A stretch of DNA of 64,000 nucleotides from NCBI RefSeq assembly GCF_001456955.1, contig NZ_KQ758470.1, forward strand, positions 310,001 through 374,000, given 5' to 3'. The notes under the pieces are model-generated. The model ran no database searches, was not told the origin of the DNA, and saw nothing but the letters and a program-made list of their open reading frames with translations. Below, one piece after another: positions 51,092-59,703 of this stretch (position 1 is the stretch's first letter; each line of letters begins with the position of its first letter). Origin of the DNA: Microbacterium enclense. GTDB lineage: Bacteria > Actinomycetota > Actinomycetes > Actinomycetales > Microbacteriaceae. The position numbers were made by a program, and so were the translations under genes.

Positions 51092-52657
51092 GTGTCGTAT
51101 CGTCCCCGTCCCGCGAGCCGGCGTCGCTGGTGGGCGCTCGGCATCGTCGGCAGCCTGTTGATGGCGACGGGCGTGACCGCCGCGATGTGGCCCGCCGGCG
51201 ATGATGTCAGATCGAGCGTCGCATCCGAAGAGCGCGCGTCCGCACCCCGCCTCGCCGCCACACCTGACCCCGCGGCCGTCGGGTCGTGGTCGGACGCCCT
51301 GGGCATCCCCGCGGATGTCACCGACGACGAACGTCTGCAGATCAAGCTGTCATATGACCTGATCGCCGTCCCCGTCGCCCAGCTCGACCGGCTGCAGACG
51401 ATCCCGGGCGTCGACATCGTCAGTCCGCGAACGCTCCACGACACCGTCTACGCCGCCGTACGCGACACCGATGTGGCGGCCGTCCGTGCCGCGCTCCCCG
51501 ATGTCGAGGTCACTCCGAACCAGACGTTCGAGGCCGACGACGCGCAGGCCCCGGTCCCCTCGTGGGGCCTGGATGCCGTCGACAACACCGACGCCGCCGC
51601 CGACGACAACTACCTGTACGACTCCACGGGGGCCGGCGTGACCGCGTTCGTGCTCGACAGCGGCGTGCAGTCGGATCACCCCGACTTCGGCGGGCGGGTC
51701 GATGCGGCCGCCGGGCACGACGAGGTCGGCGATGGACGCGGGACCGAGGACTGCAACGGGCACGGCACCCACGTGGCCGGCACCATCGGCAGCACCACCT
51801 TCGGCGTCGCGAAGACCGCGCGGATCGTGCCGGTGCGCGTGCTCGGCTGCGACCGCGCGGGGTCCATCCTCGACCTGCTCTTCGGCATGCTGTGGATCTA
51901 TCAGAACAACGATCCCGAGCAGTCGGTGGTCAACATGAGCGTCAGCAGTCCGAAAGTCCAGCAGGTCAACAACTTCGCCGACGGCCTGACCGAGGCCGGC
52001 TTCGTCGTCGTCGTCGCCGCAGGCAACGAGAGCCAGGATGCCTGCAACACCTCGCCCGCGAGTGCCGACCTGCCGCTGACCGTGGGGGCGTTCGACACCA
52101 CGCGGACACTCGCCTGGTACAGCAACTGGGGGTCATGCGTGGACATCCTCGCGCCGGGCTCCGACATCACCTCCACCTGGATCGGCAGCCAGGTCGCGAC
52201 CATCAGCGGCACCTCGATGGCGTCCCCTCACGTGGCGGGTCTCGTCGCGCGCCTGCTGGAGCTGCACCCGACATGGACGACGACCGAGGTGCAGCAGGAG
52301 CTCACCACGGTCGCCGCGACCGGTCATATCGCGGGGCTCCCCGCCGGCACCCCGAATCTCGTGGCGGCCGTCCCCGGCCTTCCGCGCATCGCATCGCTGG
52401 CGGTGACGGCCGATCCCGCGGGCCTCGCGCTCGTATGGACCACGAACAGGATCGGCGCCTTCTCCTCCTTCGCGCTGACGGTCGTGGATGCGACGACCGG
52501 GCAGGAGTATCCGGTCACCGTCTCGGCGACGCGCTCGTCGACCGTGTTCACCGACGTGCGGTCCGGGCACGCCTACACGGCGAGCGTCGCCGGAACCGCG
52601 ACGATGCCATCGGGTGCGGTCGTGACGACCGACCCGGTCACCGCGACCGGGCCCTGA
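51092..52657 (+). CDS. Secreted subtilisin-like serine protease (S8)
   Basis: 521-aa exported protease. A signal or anchor segment (WWALGIVGSLLMATGVTAA) is at residues 13-31, an inhibitor-I9-like propeptide follows (about 70-145), then the peptidase domain with triad Asp189 (VLDSGVQ), His224 (GHGTHVAG), Ser375 (GTSMASPH) and oxyanion Asn312. The last ~110 residues resemble a fibronectin-type domain. It is 20 nt after the Tat protein gene with a GAAGGAGAG site, so the two are probably co-transcribed. Confidence 0.9.
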   Translation: MSYRPRPASRRRWWALGIVGSLLMATGVTAAMWPAGDDVRSSVASEERASAPRLAATPDPAAVGSWSDALGIPADVTDDERLQIKLSYDLIAVPVAQLDRLQTIPGVDIVSPRTLHDTVYAAVRDTDVAAVRAALPDVEVTPNQTFEADDAQAPVPSWGLDAVDNTDAAADDNYLYDSTGAGVTAFVLDSGVQSDHPDFGGRVDAAAGHDEVGDGRGTEDCNGHGTHVAGTIGSTTFGVAKTARIVPVRVLGCDRAGSILDLLFGMLWIYQNNDPEQSVVNMSVSSPKVQQVNNFADGLTEAGFVVVVAAGNESQDACNTSPASADLPLTVGAFDTTRTLAWYSNWGSCVDILAPGSDITSTWIGSQVATISGTSMASPHVAGLVARLLELHPTWTTTEVQQELTTVAATGHIAGLPAGTPNLVAAVPGLPRIASLAVTADPAGLALVWTTNRIGAFSSFALTVVDATTGQEYPVTVSATRSSTVFTDVRSGHAYTASVAGTATMPSGAVVTTDPVTATGP

Positions 52658-52729
52658 GGACGTCGGGTGCGTCCGGATCGTCGCCTCGGAGGCCGTTCTG
52701 GCCCGAGGGCGGCCCCGTCGCGCGTTCGG

Positions 52730-53527
52730 CTAGCGCGAGCGCCCGAGGAACTCCATGCCCGCCTCGCGGAACGTGCGTGCTCCCGGAGCGTTGACGTGGT
52801 GACGGCCCGGAATGTCGGCGAATTCACCCTGCGGCAGCAGTGACGCGAGATGCGCCGACTGGTCGTGGATGGGGTCCTGCGTCCCCGTGGCGATGAGCAC
52901 CGGCTGCTGCGGCGGCGAGGCGGGGTCGGGATCGGTCTCGCCCAGCCGCATGCCCTCAGCGATCGCGACCAGGGCGCGCAGGTCGTTGCCGGGCACCCGC
53001 TCGGCGAGCGAGACGTAGCGCAGGGTCGTCGCATCCTCCACCGGCGTGCCGTGATCGAGGAAGGCGCGCGCCTGGTCGACCTTCAGCCGGGCCAGGGGAC
53101 GACCGTCGGGGATGCCGCCGAGCACGGCCCGTTCGACATGCTCGGGGGCGTCGACCGCGAGCTGCCAGCCCACCCGTCCCCCCAGGGAGTAGCCGAGGTA
53201 GCGCACCGCATCGAGCAGATAGGTGTCGAGCACGGCGACCAGGTCGGACACCAGGGTCGGCATCGTGTACGACACGGCGTCGATCGGCTTCTCGCTGGAT
53301 CCGTGACCGCGCTGATCGACCGCGACCACGCGGAACCCGGCGCGCAGCAGGTCGCGCACCCAGCCGGTGTTGACCCAGTTGTCGCGCGTGCTCGAGCCGA
53401 AGCCGTGCACGCACAGGACGGGGTCGGCGTCGGGGTCGCCCCACGTGTAGGTCGCAAGGCGCACGTTGTCGCCGACGATGACGTACTGCGGCGCGGGCAT
53501 CTCGGTCAGGGCGGGCACGGCATCCAT
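52730..53527 (-). CDS. Alpha/beta hydrolase
   Basis: 265-aa hydrolase. HGFGSS is the oxyanion loop, GYSLGGRVG contains the nucleophile Ser, and the C-terminal GRHHVN supplies the His; the acid is probably the Asp of TGTQDPIH. Substrate unknown. The ATG at 53527 is only one base from a GGAGG run and 7 nt from CAGGAT, so it may be translated from a leaderless message. It is divergent from the glycosylase gene. Confidence 0.87.
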   Translation of the reverse strand: MDAVPALTEMPAPQYVIVGDNVRLATYTWGDPDADPVLCVHGFGSSTRDNWVNTGWVRDLLRAGFRVVAVDQRGHGSSEKPIDAVSYTMPTLVSDLVAVLDTYLLDAVRYLGYSLGGRVGWQLAVDAPEHVERAVLGGIPDGRPLARLKVDQARAFLDHGTPVEDATTLRYVSLAERVPGNDLRALVAIAEGMRLGETDPDPASPPQQPVLIATGTQDPIHDQSAHLASLLPQGEFADIPGRHHVNAPGARTFREAGMEFLGRSR

Positions 53528-53584
53528 TCCTCCGATCCTGGCAGACGCACAGCTCACGCCCGGGGTAGTGGTCATAGTGGTCAC

Positions 53585-54151
53585 ATGGGTTACACGCGTG
53601 CCGAGCTCGAGTCGTTCCGGGATGCCACGATCCCCGACCTCGTGGAGCCCGGGGTGCGGCTGCTCTTCGTCGGCATCAACCCGGGTCTGTGGACGGCCGC
53701 GACGGGCACCCCGTTCGCCCGCCCCGGCAATCGGTTCTGGCCCGCGCTCGTGGAGGCCGGCATGCTGCCCCGGCTGCCGCGGTACGCCGAGGCCCTCAGC
53801 GCGGAGGACCGCCGAATGATCATCGACGCCGGTATCGGGGTGAGCAACCTCGTCGCCCGGGCGACCGCGCGCGCCGACGAGCTGTCGCGCGACGAGCTGC
53901 GGGCGGGCGCGGTGACGCTCGCGAAGCGCGTCGCGCAATGGCGACCGCGTGCGGTGGCCGTGGTCGGACTGACCGCGTACCGGCAGGGCTTCGACCGGCC
54001 CCGCGCCGTCGCCGGCAGGCAGCACGAGACGATCGCCGACGTGCCGACGTGGGTGCTGCCCAACCCCAGCGGCCTGAACGCGCACGACACCGTCACCACC
54101 CTTGCCCGCGCCTATGCCGAACCCGCCCGCGCGGCGGGAGTTCTCGCGTGA
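53585..54151 (+). CDS. mug: Mismatch-specific uracil/thymine DNA glycosylase (Mug/TDG type)
   Basis: 188-aa DNA repair enzyme that excises uracil or thymine opposite guanine. The motif GINPGLWTAATGTPFARPGN carries the catalytic Asn, and NPSGLNAH is the second signature. The start ATG has CATAGT 6 nt upstream. The stop overlaps the next start (TGATG). Confidence 0.9.
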   Translation: MGYTRAELESFRDATIPDLVEPGVRLLFVGINPGLWTAATGTPFARPGNRFWPALVEAGMLPRLPRYAEALSAEDRRMIIDAGIGVSNLVARATARADELSRDELRAGAVTLAKRVAQWRPRAVAVVGLTAYRQGFDRPRAVAGRQHETIADVPTWVLPNPSGLNAHDTVTTLARAYAEPARAAGVLA

Positions 54152-54648
54152 TGCCCGCGCGACGCCGAGGTGCGGATGCGGTCCGCGGCTCGCGCGTCCG
54201 CCCGACACGGCGCTCCGACGTGGACGAGCGGCCCGCGCGACGGCGGTGGGCGGCACTCGCGGCGCTCGTCGCGGTGGTGGTCGCGGGGCTGATCGTGTCG
54301 CGGGCATCGCCGTCGTCGTCGGCGACCGACATCGCCGGAGACGCGCTCTACGCCGTCGCCGCCTACACGGGTCTCGTGCTGCTCATGCCGCGCGCGCCTC
54401 GATGGGCGATCGCGCTCGCCGCGGCGGGGTGGTGCGTCGCGGTGGAGCTTTTGCAACGCACGGGCCTTCCCCTCGCGCTGGCCGAGCACGTGCCGCTCGT
54501 CGCGCTCGTGCTCGGCACCGGCTTCGACGTCCGCGACCTCGTGGTGTACGTGCTCGCGGTGATCGCGGCGGTCTCGATCGATCGGGTCGTGAGCGCGCGC
54601 CTCCTCCCCAGGGGACCGTCTCCGGACGGCGTCCGAACGCCCGAGTAG
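54151..54648 (+). CDS. DUF2809 membrane protein
   Basis: 165-aa protein with a basic N-terminal tail of ~30 residues and four membrane spans; GDALYAVAAYTGLVLLMPR and VAVELLQRTGLP fit DUF2809, uncharacterised. It is translationally coupled to mug (TGATG), so co-expressed with DNA repair, though a functional link is only inferred from position. Confidence 0.75.
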   Translation: MPARRRGADAVRGSRVRPTRRSDVDERPARRRWAALAALVAVVVAGLIVSRASPSSSATDIAGDALYAVAAYTGLVLLMPRAPRWAIALAAAGWCVAVELLQRTGLPLALAEHVPLVALVLGTGFDVRDLVVYVLAVIAAVSIDRVVSARLLPRGPSPDGVRTPE

Positions 54649-54675
54649 GGTGACCCGCGACGAGAGGAGACCCGC

Positions 54676-54972
54676 GTGATCGTACGGTTCGAGGGCGACG
54701 TCTTCCGGTGGGAGGCCCGCAACGACAGCGACTGGTACTTCGTCGCACTCCCGCCGGAGCTCAGCGACGACATCCGCGAGACGCAAGCCTTCCGTCGCGG
54801 CTTCGGCGGGGTGCGCGTGGAGGCGACGATCGGCGGCTCGACCTGGCGCACGTCGATCTTCCCGCAGGCGGGCGGTGAGTACGTTCTGCCCCTGAAACGG
54901 GCGGTGCGCGCCAGCGAGGGGATCGACCCCGGCGCGACCATCGACGTCGACCTCGTCGTGCTCGACGCCTGA
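54676..54972 (+). CDS. DUF1905 family protein
   Basis: 98-aa protein matching the small beta-barrel DUF1905 domain: FEGDVFRWEARNDSDWYFVALP, then RVEATIGGSTWRTSIFP and YVLPLKRAVRASEGI. Function unknown. GTG 54676 has a GAGAGGAG site, and TAGGGT lies upstream near 54646. Confidence 0.88.
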   Translation: MIVRFEGDVFRWEARNDSDWYFVALPPELSDDIRETQAFRRGFGGVRVEATIGGSTWRTSIFPQAGGEYVLPLKRAVRASEGIDPGATIDVDLVVLDA

Positions 54973-55077
54973 GTGCCTGATGCCGCGGTGCCACGCTCGT
55001 CGTCCGGTGACCTGGCCGTTCGGGTACTCGGTGAACGCCCCGGTCTCGCACGACCCGTCGTGAGAAGCAGGTGACGG

Positions 55078-55539
55078 ATGCCGTGGTGTCTCGCTCCCGC
55101 CCTGGCGGTGTTCGCGGTGCTCAGCGTCGCGCTCGCGGTGGTCGATGTCCGCACCCACCGTCTCCCCGACGGCATCCTGGTGCCGGGTGGCGGGATCGTG
55201 CTCGTCCTGATGGCGGGGGCGGCGGCGGTCACCGGCTCGCCGCATCGCCTGATGGGGCTCGGCGGGGGAGTCGTGGCCGCGTTCGTCGTCTGTCTCGCGG
55301 TACACCTCGCACGCCCCGCGGCCTTCGGCGGGGGCGACGTCAAGCTGGCGGCCGTGTGCGGCGGCGTGCTCGGGTGGGTGGGCCCGGAGGCCGTGGCATC
55401 CGGGATCGCCCTGGCTTTCGTCGCGGGCGGCATGGCCGGGGCGGGAGCCGTCGCCGCGGGGGCCCGCGGAACGACCATCGCGTTCGGGCCGTTCCTGCTG
55501 GGGGCGACGTGGGTGAGGCTGCTCTCGGGGCCGTGGTGA
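55078..55539 (+). CDS. Prepilin-type peptidase (A24), minimal form
   Basis: 153-aa membrane aspartic peptidase with about four to five spans. The two catalytic Asp are Asp23 in VVDVRTHRLPD and Asp87 in FGGGDVKL. The N-terminal methylase domain of PilD is absent, as in TadV/CpaA-type enzymes. No pilin gene is nearby, so its substrate lies elsewhere. Confidence 0.85.
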   Translation: MPWCLAPALAVFAVLSVALAVVDVRTHRLPDGILVPGGGIVLVLMAGAAAVTGSPHRLMGLGGGVVAAFVVCLAVHLARPAAFGGGDVKLAAVCGGVLGWVGPEAVASGIALAFVAGGMAGAGAVAAGARGTTIAFGPFLLGATWVRLLSGPW

Positions 55540-55647
55540 CGGCCGACTCCGCAGGCCACACGAGAGTCGGTGTCGGGGCCATCGGCCCGCGGCCGCCCCA
55601 GGAAGGGAACGGGTTCACGCGGCCGGCGCTCCCCGCGGCGAAGAGCG

Positions 55648-55669
55648 GGGGCACGGTTCGCCGTGCCCC
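55648..55669 (+). terminator. Terminator hairpin after the A24 peptidase gene
   Basis: A 9-bp stem (55648-55656 with 55661-55669) is capped by a TTCG tetraloop. It lies in the 189-nt gap before the BrkB-like gene. Confidence 0.65.
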
Positions 55670-55716
55670 GCTGGCGCGCCGCGGTCAAGCCTGCCGGAGC
55701 GTCCGCGCCGCGTCGA

Positions 55717-55722
55717 TACGCT
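55717..55722 (+). promoter_or_regulatory. -10 hexamer (TACGCT) for the BrkB-like gene
   Basis: TACGCT is followed by GACCCC and ATG 55729, the same 6-nt leaderless spacing seen elsewhere. Confidence 0.5.
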
Positions 55723-55728
55723 GACCCC

Positions 55729-56802
55729 ATGCTCGACCTCATCCGTCGCGTCACCGCGTGGGCGCTGTCGCTCCGCCTGGTGCGCGCCTTCCTCGTCTAC
55801 TCGGGCGCGCGCGGGCCGACACTGGCCGACAGCGTCACCTACCGCACGCTGTTCAGCCTGTTCGCCGCGGTCCTCATCGGGTTCTCGTTCGCGGCGCTGT
55901 GGCTCTCGGGAAACCCCGAGGGGCTCAGCGCGCTCGTGCGGTCGGTGAACAGCGTCGTCCCGGGGCTGGTCGGGCCCGACGGGCTGATCAAGGTCGACGA
56001 CATCGAGGCGCCCGGTGGCCTCACCATCGCCGGTGTCCTCGGAACGATCGGACTGATCGGTGCCGCGATCGGCGCCATCGGATCGCTGCGCGCGGCTCTC
56101 CGTCAGATCGCCGGGGTGACCACCGACGACACCCTCATCGTCTGGGTGCTGTTGCGCAACCTCGCCCTCGCCATCGGCATCGGTCTCGCCCTCGTCGCGG
56201 GCGCGGCCGTGACCTTCCTCGCCACGGCGGGGCTGACGTTCATCCGCGAACTGCTGGGCATCTCCGCCGACTCCTGGATCACCGCCGTCCTCACGTGGCT
56301 GCTGTCGACCGTCGTGGTGCTCGCGCTCGATTCCGCGGCCATCGCCGCCGCGTTCGCGCTGCTGTCCGGAGTGCGCGCTCGCCGCAGCACGCTCATCCGG
56401 GGCTCGCTGCTGGGTGGTGTCGGACTGGTCGTGCTGCAGCAGCTGTCAGGACTGTTCGTGGGCGGCGCGAGCAGCAACCCCCTGCTGGCGACCTTCGCCT
56501 CGCTCATCGCGCTGCTGCTGTGGCTGAACCTGTCGAGCCAGGTCATCCTCATCGCCGGTGCTTACATCACCGTCGCCACCGAAGAGGATCACGACCGCGT
56601 CCGGGCCAAGTACGGCGCGGCGACGATGATCCAGTTCCGCGTGCGACGCGCCGAGAAGGCCGTCACCGCGGCCATGGGCGAGCTCACCGCCGCCCGCGAG
56701 GCCGAAGCGACGGAGCGCGAGACGCTCGCGAAGACCGACCCCGCCGCCGCGGCGCGGGAGACGCAGGCCGAGCGCGACGCCGAGGTCCGCAGTGATGCCT
56801 GA
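55729..56802 (+). CDS. YihY/BrkB family membrane protein
   Basis: 357-aa membrane protein with six hydrophobic segments of the YihY/BrkB family, function debated. Typical features are LADSVTYRTLFSLFAAVLIGF near the N-terminus and LLLWLNLSSQVILIAGAYI near the end, followed by a ~75-residue charged coiled-coil tail rich in Ala and Glu. The end overlaps the nnrE start. Confidence 0.88.
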   Translation: MLDLIRRVTAWALSLRLVRAFLVYSGARGPTLADSVTYRTLFSLFAAVLIGFSFAALWLSGNPEGLSALVRSVNSVVPGLVGPDGLIKVDDIEAPGGLTIAGVLGTIGLIGAAIGAIGSLRAALRQIAGVTTDDTLIVWVLLRNLALAIGIGLALVAGAAVTFLATAGLTFIRELLGISADSWITAVLTWLLSTVVVLALDSAAIAAAFALLSGVRARRSTLIRGSLLGGVGLVVLQQLSGLFVGGASSNPLLATFASLIALLLWLNLSSQVILIAGAYITVATEEDHDRVRAKYGAATMIQFRVRRAEKAVTAAMGELTAAREAEATERETLAKTDPAAAARETQAERDAEVRSDA

Positions 56803-57535
56803 CATTCCGGCAGCCGCGGCCACCGGCCCTGCAACGGTTGACCGCACGCCGGCCTACACCGCTGACGCGGTCCGAACCGCCGAGGCTCCCTTTCTCGCCG
56901 AGGGGCGTCCGCTCATGCGTTGGGCGGCGGAAGCGCTCGCCGAGATCGTCGCGCGCGAACTCGATGCCGCGCCCGGCGTCGTGTTGGTGCTCGCGGGCGC
57001 GGGCGACAACGGGGGAGACGCGCTCTACGCGGCTGCCGATCTCGCGCGCCGCGCCGACCGCGTCGACGTCGTCCTCGTGCGCGATCGCGTGCACCGCGGT
57101 GCGCTGGATGCCGCCGTCGCCGCCGGCGCCCGCGTCGTCTCCGCCTCCGACGTGTGCGTCCGCCTCGACGAGTACGTGCTGGTGCTCGACGGCATCCTCG
57201 GTATCGGGCGGCTCGCCGACCGCCGCCTGCGCGGGTCGGCCCGGGCTCTCGTCGAGTCGCTCCTCGCCCTGGCCGAACGTCCGCGCGTGGTCGCCGTCGA
57301 CCTGCCCAGCGGCCTCGACCCCGACGACGGCACAGCGGATGCCGCCGTGCTCCCCGCCGATATCACGGTCACCTTCGGCGCGCTGAAGGCCGGACTCGTC
57401 CGTGGGCGCGGTCCCGAGCTCGCGGGGCTCGTGCACCTCGTGGACCTCGGTTTGGAACCTGCTCTCCGGCGCACGCATCCCGCCGTCACCACCCCGATCC
57501 CCGTCGTGCGGGTGCCGGCGCGTCATCGGCTCTGA
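56795..57535 (+). CDS. nnrE: NAD(P)H-hydrate epimerase (YjeF_N)
   Basis: 246-aa YjeF N-terminal-domain protein that epimerises damaged NAD(P)HX for repair. The signature loop is GAGDNGGDALYAA, where most members have GxGNNGGDG; the active-site Asp is in AVDLPSGLDPDDG. The dehydratase domain (NnrD) is not fused here. Start ATG 56795 (or GTG 56792) lies inside the end of the BrkB gene. The last codons (VPARHRL) are the template of a tandem repeat that follows. Confidence 0.85.
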   Translation: MPDIPAAAATGPATVDRTPAYTADAVRTAEAPFLAEGRPLMRWAAEALAEIVARELDAAPGVVLVLAGAGDNGGDALYAAADLARRADRVDVVLVRDRVHRGALDAAVAAGARVVSASDVCVRLDEYVLVLDGILGIGRLADRRLRGSARALVESLLALAERPRVVAVDLPSGLDPDDGTADAAVLPADITVTFGALKAGLVRGRGPELAGLVHLVDLGLEPALRRTHPAVTTPIPVVRVPARHRL

Positions 57536-57690
57536 CCGCGGGGCGTAAGCCGCCCGCGGGGGTGCTGGCGCGTCATCGGCGGTGGTCGCGCGTTTGCGAG
57601 CCGCCGGGCGGGTGCTGGCGCGTCATCGGCGGTGGTCGCGCGTTTGCGAGCCGCCGGGCGGGTGCTGGCGTCATCGCCGGTGGTCGAAGG
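57511..57690. repeat. 50-bp tandem repeat derived from the nnrE 3' end
   Basis: 57561-57610 and 57611-57660 are identical 50-bp units beginning GGTGCTGGCG; 57661-57690 is a shortened third copy. 57511-57560, which includes the last codons and stop of nnrE, is a diverged founder unit. It fills the 188-nt gap to the amidotransferase gene. Confidence 0.9.
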
Positions 57691-57723
57691 TGGGGGAGCC
57701 GTCGCGCCCGTGTCGACGATGGT

Positions 57724-58479
57724 TCAGCGGGCGTAGCGCTCCACGAACGTGCGCAGCATGCGCGACGGTGCAGTGACCGGGGCTCGCCGCACCGCGGCGA
57801 GTGTGAGCGCGAGCTCGTCGGCGGCGAAGTAGCCGTACCCGGCATAGGCGTGGATGCGCGTCACGATGCCGTCGACGTCGAGCTCGGGGTGGAACTGCGT
57901 CGCGTAGACGTTCCGACCCACGCGGAACATCTGCACCGGGCAGGTGGGGGAGGACGCCAGCAGCACGGCCTCGGCGGGGAGGTCGGTGATCGCCTCCTTG
58001 TGCCCCACGAAGGCGGGGAAGGCGTCGGGCAGCCCCGCGGTGAGCGGATCGGCGCGGCCCTCGGTCGTGAGCGACACCTCCACCACGCTGATGGGCTCGG
58101 CGAACGTGCCGTCGATCGTGGCATCCAGATGCGTGCCCAGCGTGCCGACGCCGTAGCAGGCGCCGAGGAACGGCAGGTCGCGGGCGACGACCTCGTCGAC
58201 GAGCCCGGCCATCTCGGCCTCGACCCGTCGCTGCACCGACGACTTCTTCTCGATCGGGTCGGACGCGTTGAAGGGGCTGCCCCCGACCAGGATGCCGGCG
58301 ATCTCATCGAGGTCGAACGCGGGCATCGCCTCGCGTTCGAGACGCACGCGGAGCAGACGCTCCGCGGGCAGTCCGGTGTAGCGCAGGAAGAGCGCGTACT
58401 CCTCGTCGGCCGGGAGGTCTTCGGCTCGCGTGGCCAGCAGGACGAACGGGCGCTCACCGGGCAGATCGGTCCAGGTCAC
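57724..58479 (-). CDS. Class I glutamine amidotransferase-like protein
   Basis: 251-aa GATase1-type protein. The nucleophile is Cys108 in GACYGVGTLG, and His and Glu are in ATQFHPEL. It resembles stand-alone GMP-synthase-like amidotransferases often mislabelled guaA; without a synthetase domain its acceptor is unknown. GTG 58479 has TAGAAT 7 nt upstream on this strand. It converges with nnrE. Confidence 0.87.
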   Translation of the reverse strand: MTWTDLPGERPFVLLATRAEDLPADEEYALFLRYTGLPAERLLRVRLEREAMPAFDLDEIAGILVGGSPFNASDPIEKKSSVQRRVEAEMAGLVDEVVARDLPFLGACYGVGTLGTHLDATIDGTFAEPISVVEVSLTTEGRADPLTAGLPDAFPAFVGHKEAITDLPAEAVLLASSPTCPVQMFRVGRNVYATQFHPELDVDGIVTRIHAYAGYGYFAADELALTLAAVRRAPVTAPSRMLRTFVERYAR

Positions 58480-58660
58480 CCGAGCGATTCTAGGTCAGCC
58501 GGTGCGGGGCGTCGGGCTGCCGCGTTCGGACTCGCGGCCGGCTCACCGCGCGCCGTCGGCGGCGAGCCGATGGGGGGAATCGAGCGGCCCGTGCGGGCGT
58601 CCGCGTCATCGTGGCCGCGAGATCCTGTCAAGGCACCCGGGCGGTGTCGGAACCGCCGTC

Positions 58661-58666
58661 TACGCT
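58661..58666 (+). promoter_or_regulatory. -10 hexamer (TACGCT) for the 75-aa/CYTH pair
   Basis: TACGCT is followed by 6 nt and ATG 58673. The region 58480-58660 shows no other feature. Confidence 0.5.
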
Positions 58667-58672
58667 CATGCC

Positions 58673-58900
58673 ATGGCTATTGCACGACTGACCGGAGGCC
58701 CGCTCGACGGGCAGGTGATCCCGCTCGACAACGAGTCCGACGACACGCTGATCATGCCCTACAGCGAGGGACAGCTCGTCTACCGCCGACAGGGCGAGCC
58801 GACGAACACCGGCGAGTCCGACGGGCCGACGCAGGCCGTCTTCGCCTTCTCGGAGGAGACCGAAGACATCAATCCCGACGCCGACGGACGCGACGATTGA
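58673..58900 (+). CDS. Small acidic protein (75 aa), unknown
   Basis: 75-aa protein starting MAIARLTGGPLDGQVIPLD and ending in an acidic tail (EETEDINPDADGRDD). The GGPLDGQ start recurs in short uncharacterised actinobacterial proteins. It overlaps the CYTH gene by 4 nt (TTGA), so the two are coupled. Confidence 0.7.
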   Translation: MAIARLTGGPLDGQVIPLDNESDDTLIMPYSEGQLVYRRQGEPTNTGESDGPTQAVFAFSEETEDINPDADGRDD

Positions 58901-59541
58901 GCGCAGCCTCGCACGGCGCGTCGAGCGTCGAGGTCGAAGCGAAGTTCGACGTCGACGACGTCACGCCCCTGCCGGATTGGTCGGCGCTTCCGGGAGTCGT
59001 GCGCGTCGGTGATGCCGAGCCCCGTGACCTCGACGCCCGCTACGTCGACACCGCCGATGCCGCGCTCGCCCGCGCCGGTGTCGCCGTACGCCGACGCCGC
59101 GGCGGCCCCGACGAAGGCTGGCACGTGAAGGGTCCGGCGCAGGCCGGCGGACGCACCGAGCGCCAGTGGCCCCTCGGCGAGATCGCCGACGACGACGCCG
59201 ACCCCGGGGTGCCTCCGGCGGTTCAGGATGCCGTGGCCCCGATCGCGGCGCCCCCGTTCACTCCGCTGGCCCGCGTGCGCAACAACCGCACGGCGTACGC
59301 GCTGCTCGACGCCGACGGGGGTGAGGTCGCCGAGTTCGTCGACGACCGCGTGCGTGCCCTCGATGAGCGCCGGGGCGTCGAGTCCGCGTGGCGCGAGTGG
59401 GAGGTCGAGCTCGGCCCCGCCGCCCCCGCCGACGACGAGGCACGCGCGGCGTTCTTCGCCGCGGTCGAGGCGGCGGTGTTCGCGGCGGGTGGCCGACACG
59501 CGGCATCCGGATCCAAGCTCGCCCGCGCGCTCGGGCACTGA
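58897..59541 (+). CDS. CYTH domain protein
   Basis: 214-aa CYTH (triphosphate tunnel) phosphohydrolase-type protein. VEVEAKF gives the ExExK signature at the N-terminus, RYVDTADAALARAGVAVRRRR follows, and the acidic/basic strands VRNNRTAYALLD and WREWEVEL line the tunnel. Likely substrates are thiamine triphosphate, polyphosphate or similar. TTG 58897 is the only start that fits, and it overlaps the preceding stop. Confidence 0.85.
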   Translation: MSAASHGASSVEVEAKFDVDDVTPLPDWSALPGVVRVGDAEPRDLDARYVDTADAALARAGVAVRRRRGGPDEGWHVKGPAQAGGRTERQWPLGEIADDDADPGVPPAVQDAVAPIAAPPFTPLARVRNNRTAYALLDADGGEVAEFVDDRVRALDERRGVESAWREWEVELGPAAPADDEARAAFFAAVEAAVFAAGGRHAASGSKLARALGH

Positions 59542-59656
59542 GCTCCAGCGTCGGGCGGAGGCATTCTCCGCGGTGGGGCTCGAGACTTTCGATTGGTCGG
59601 TGGGTCACCGCCGGCCGGCGCCTCCGTGCTGTGGGGGCGGGGCGGGGACGAGACGA

Positions 59657-59691
59657 CGAAGGCCCGCCCGGTCGAACCGGGCGGGCCTTCG
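59657..59691. terminator. Bidirectional terminator between CYTH gene and lpd
   Basis: A perfect 15-bp stem (59657-59671 with 59677-59691) has the 5-nt loop TCGAA. AA/TT at the stem base gives short U-runs in both directions. It lies between convergent genes. Confidence 0.85.
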
Positions 59692-59703
59692 AGGGTCACG
59701 CGA

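Noticed and set aside
57724..58479. guaA (GMP synthase)
   Set aside because: Only the amidotransferase domain is present; the ATP-pyrophosphatase and dimerisation domains are missing.
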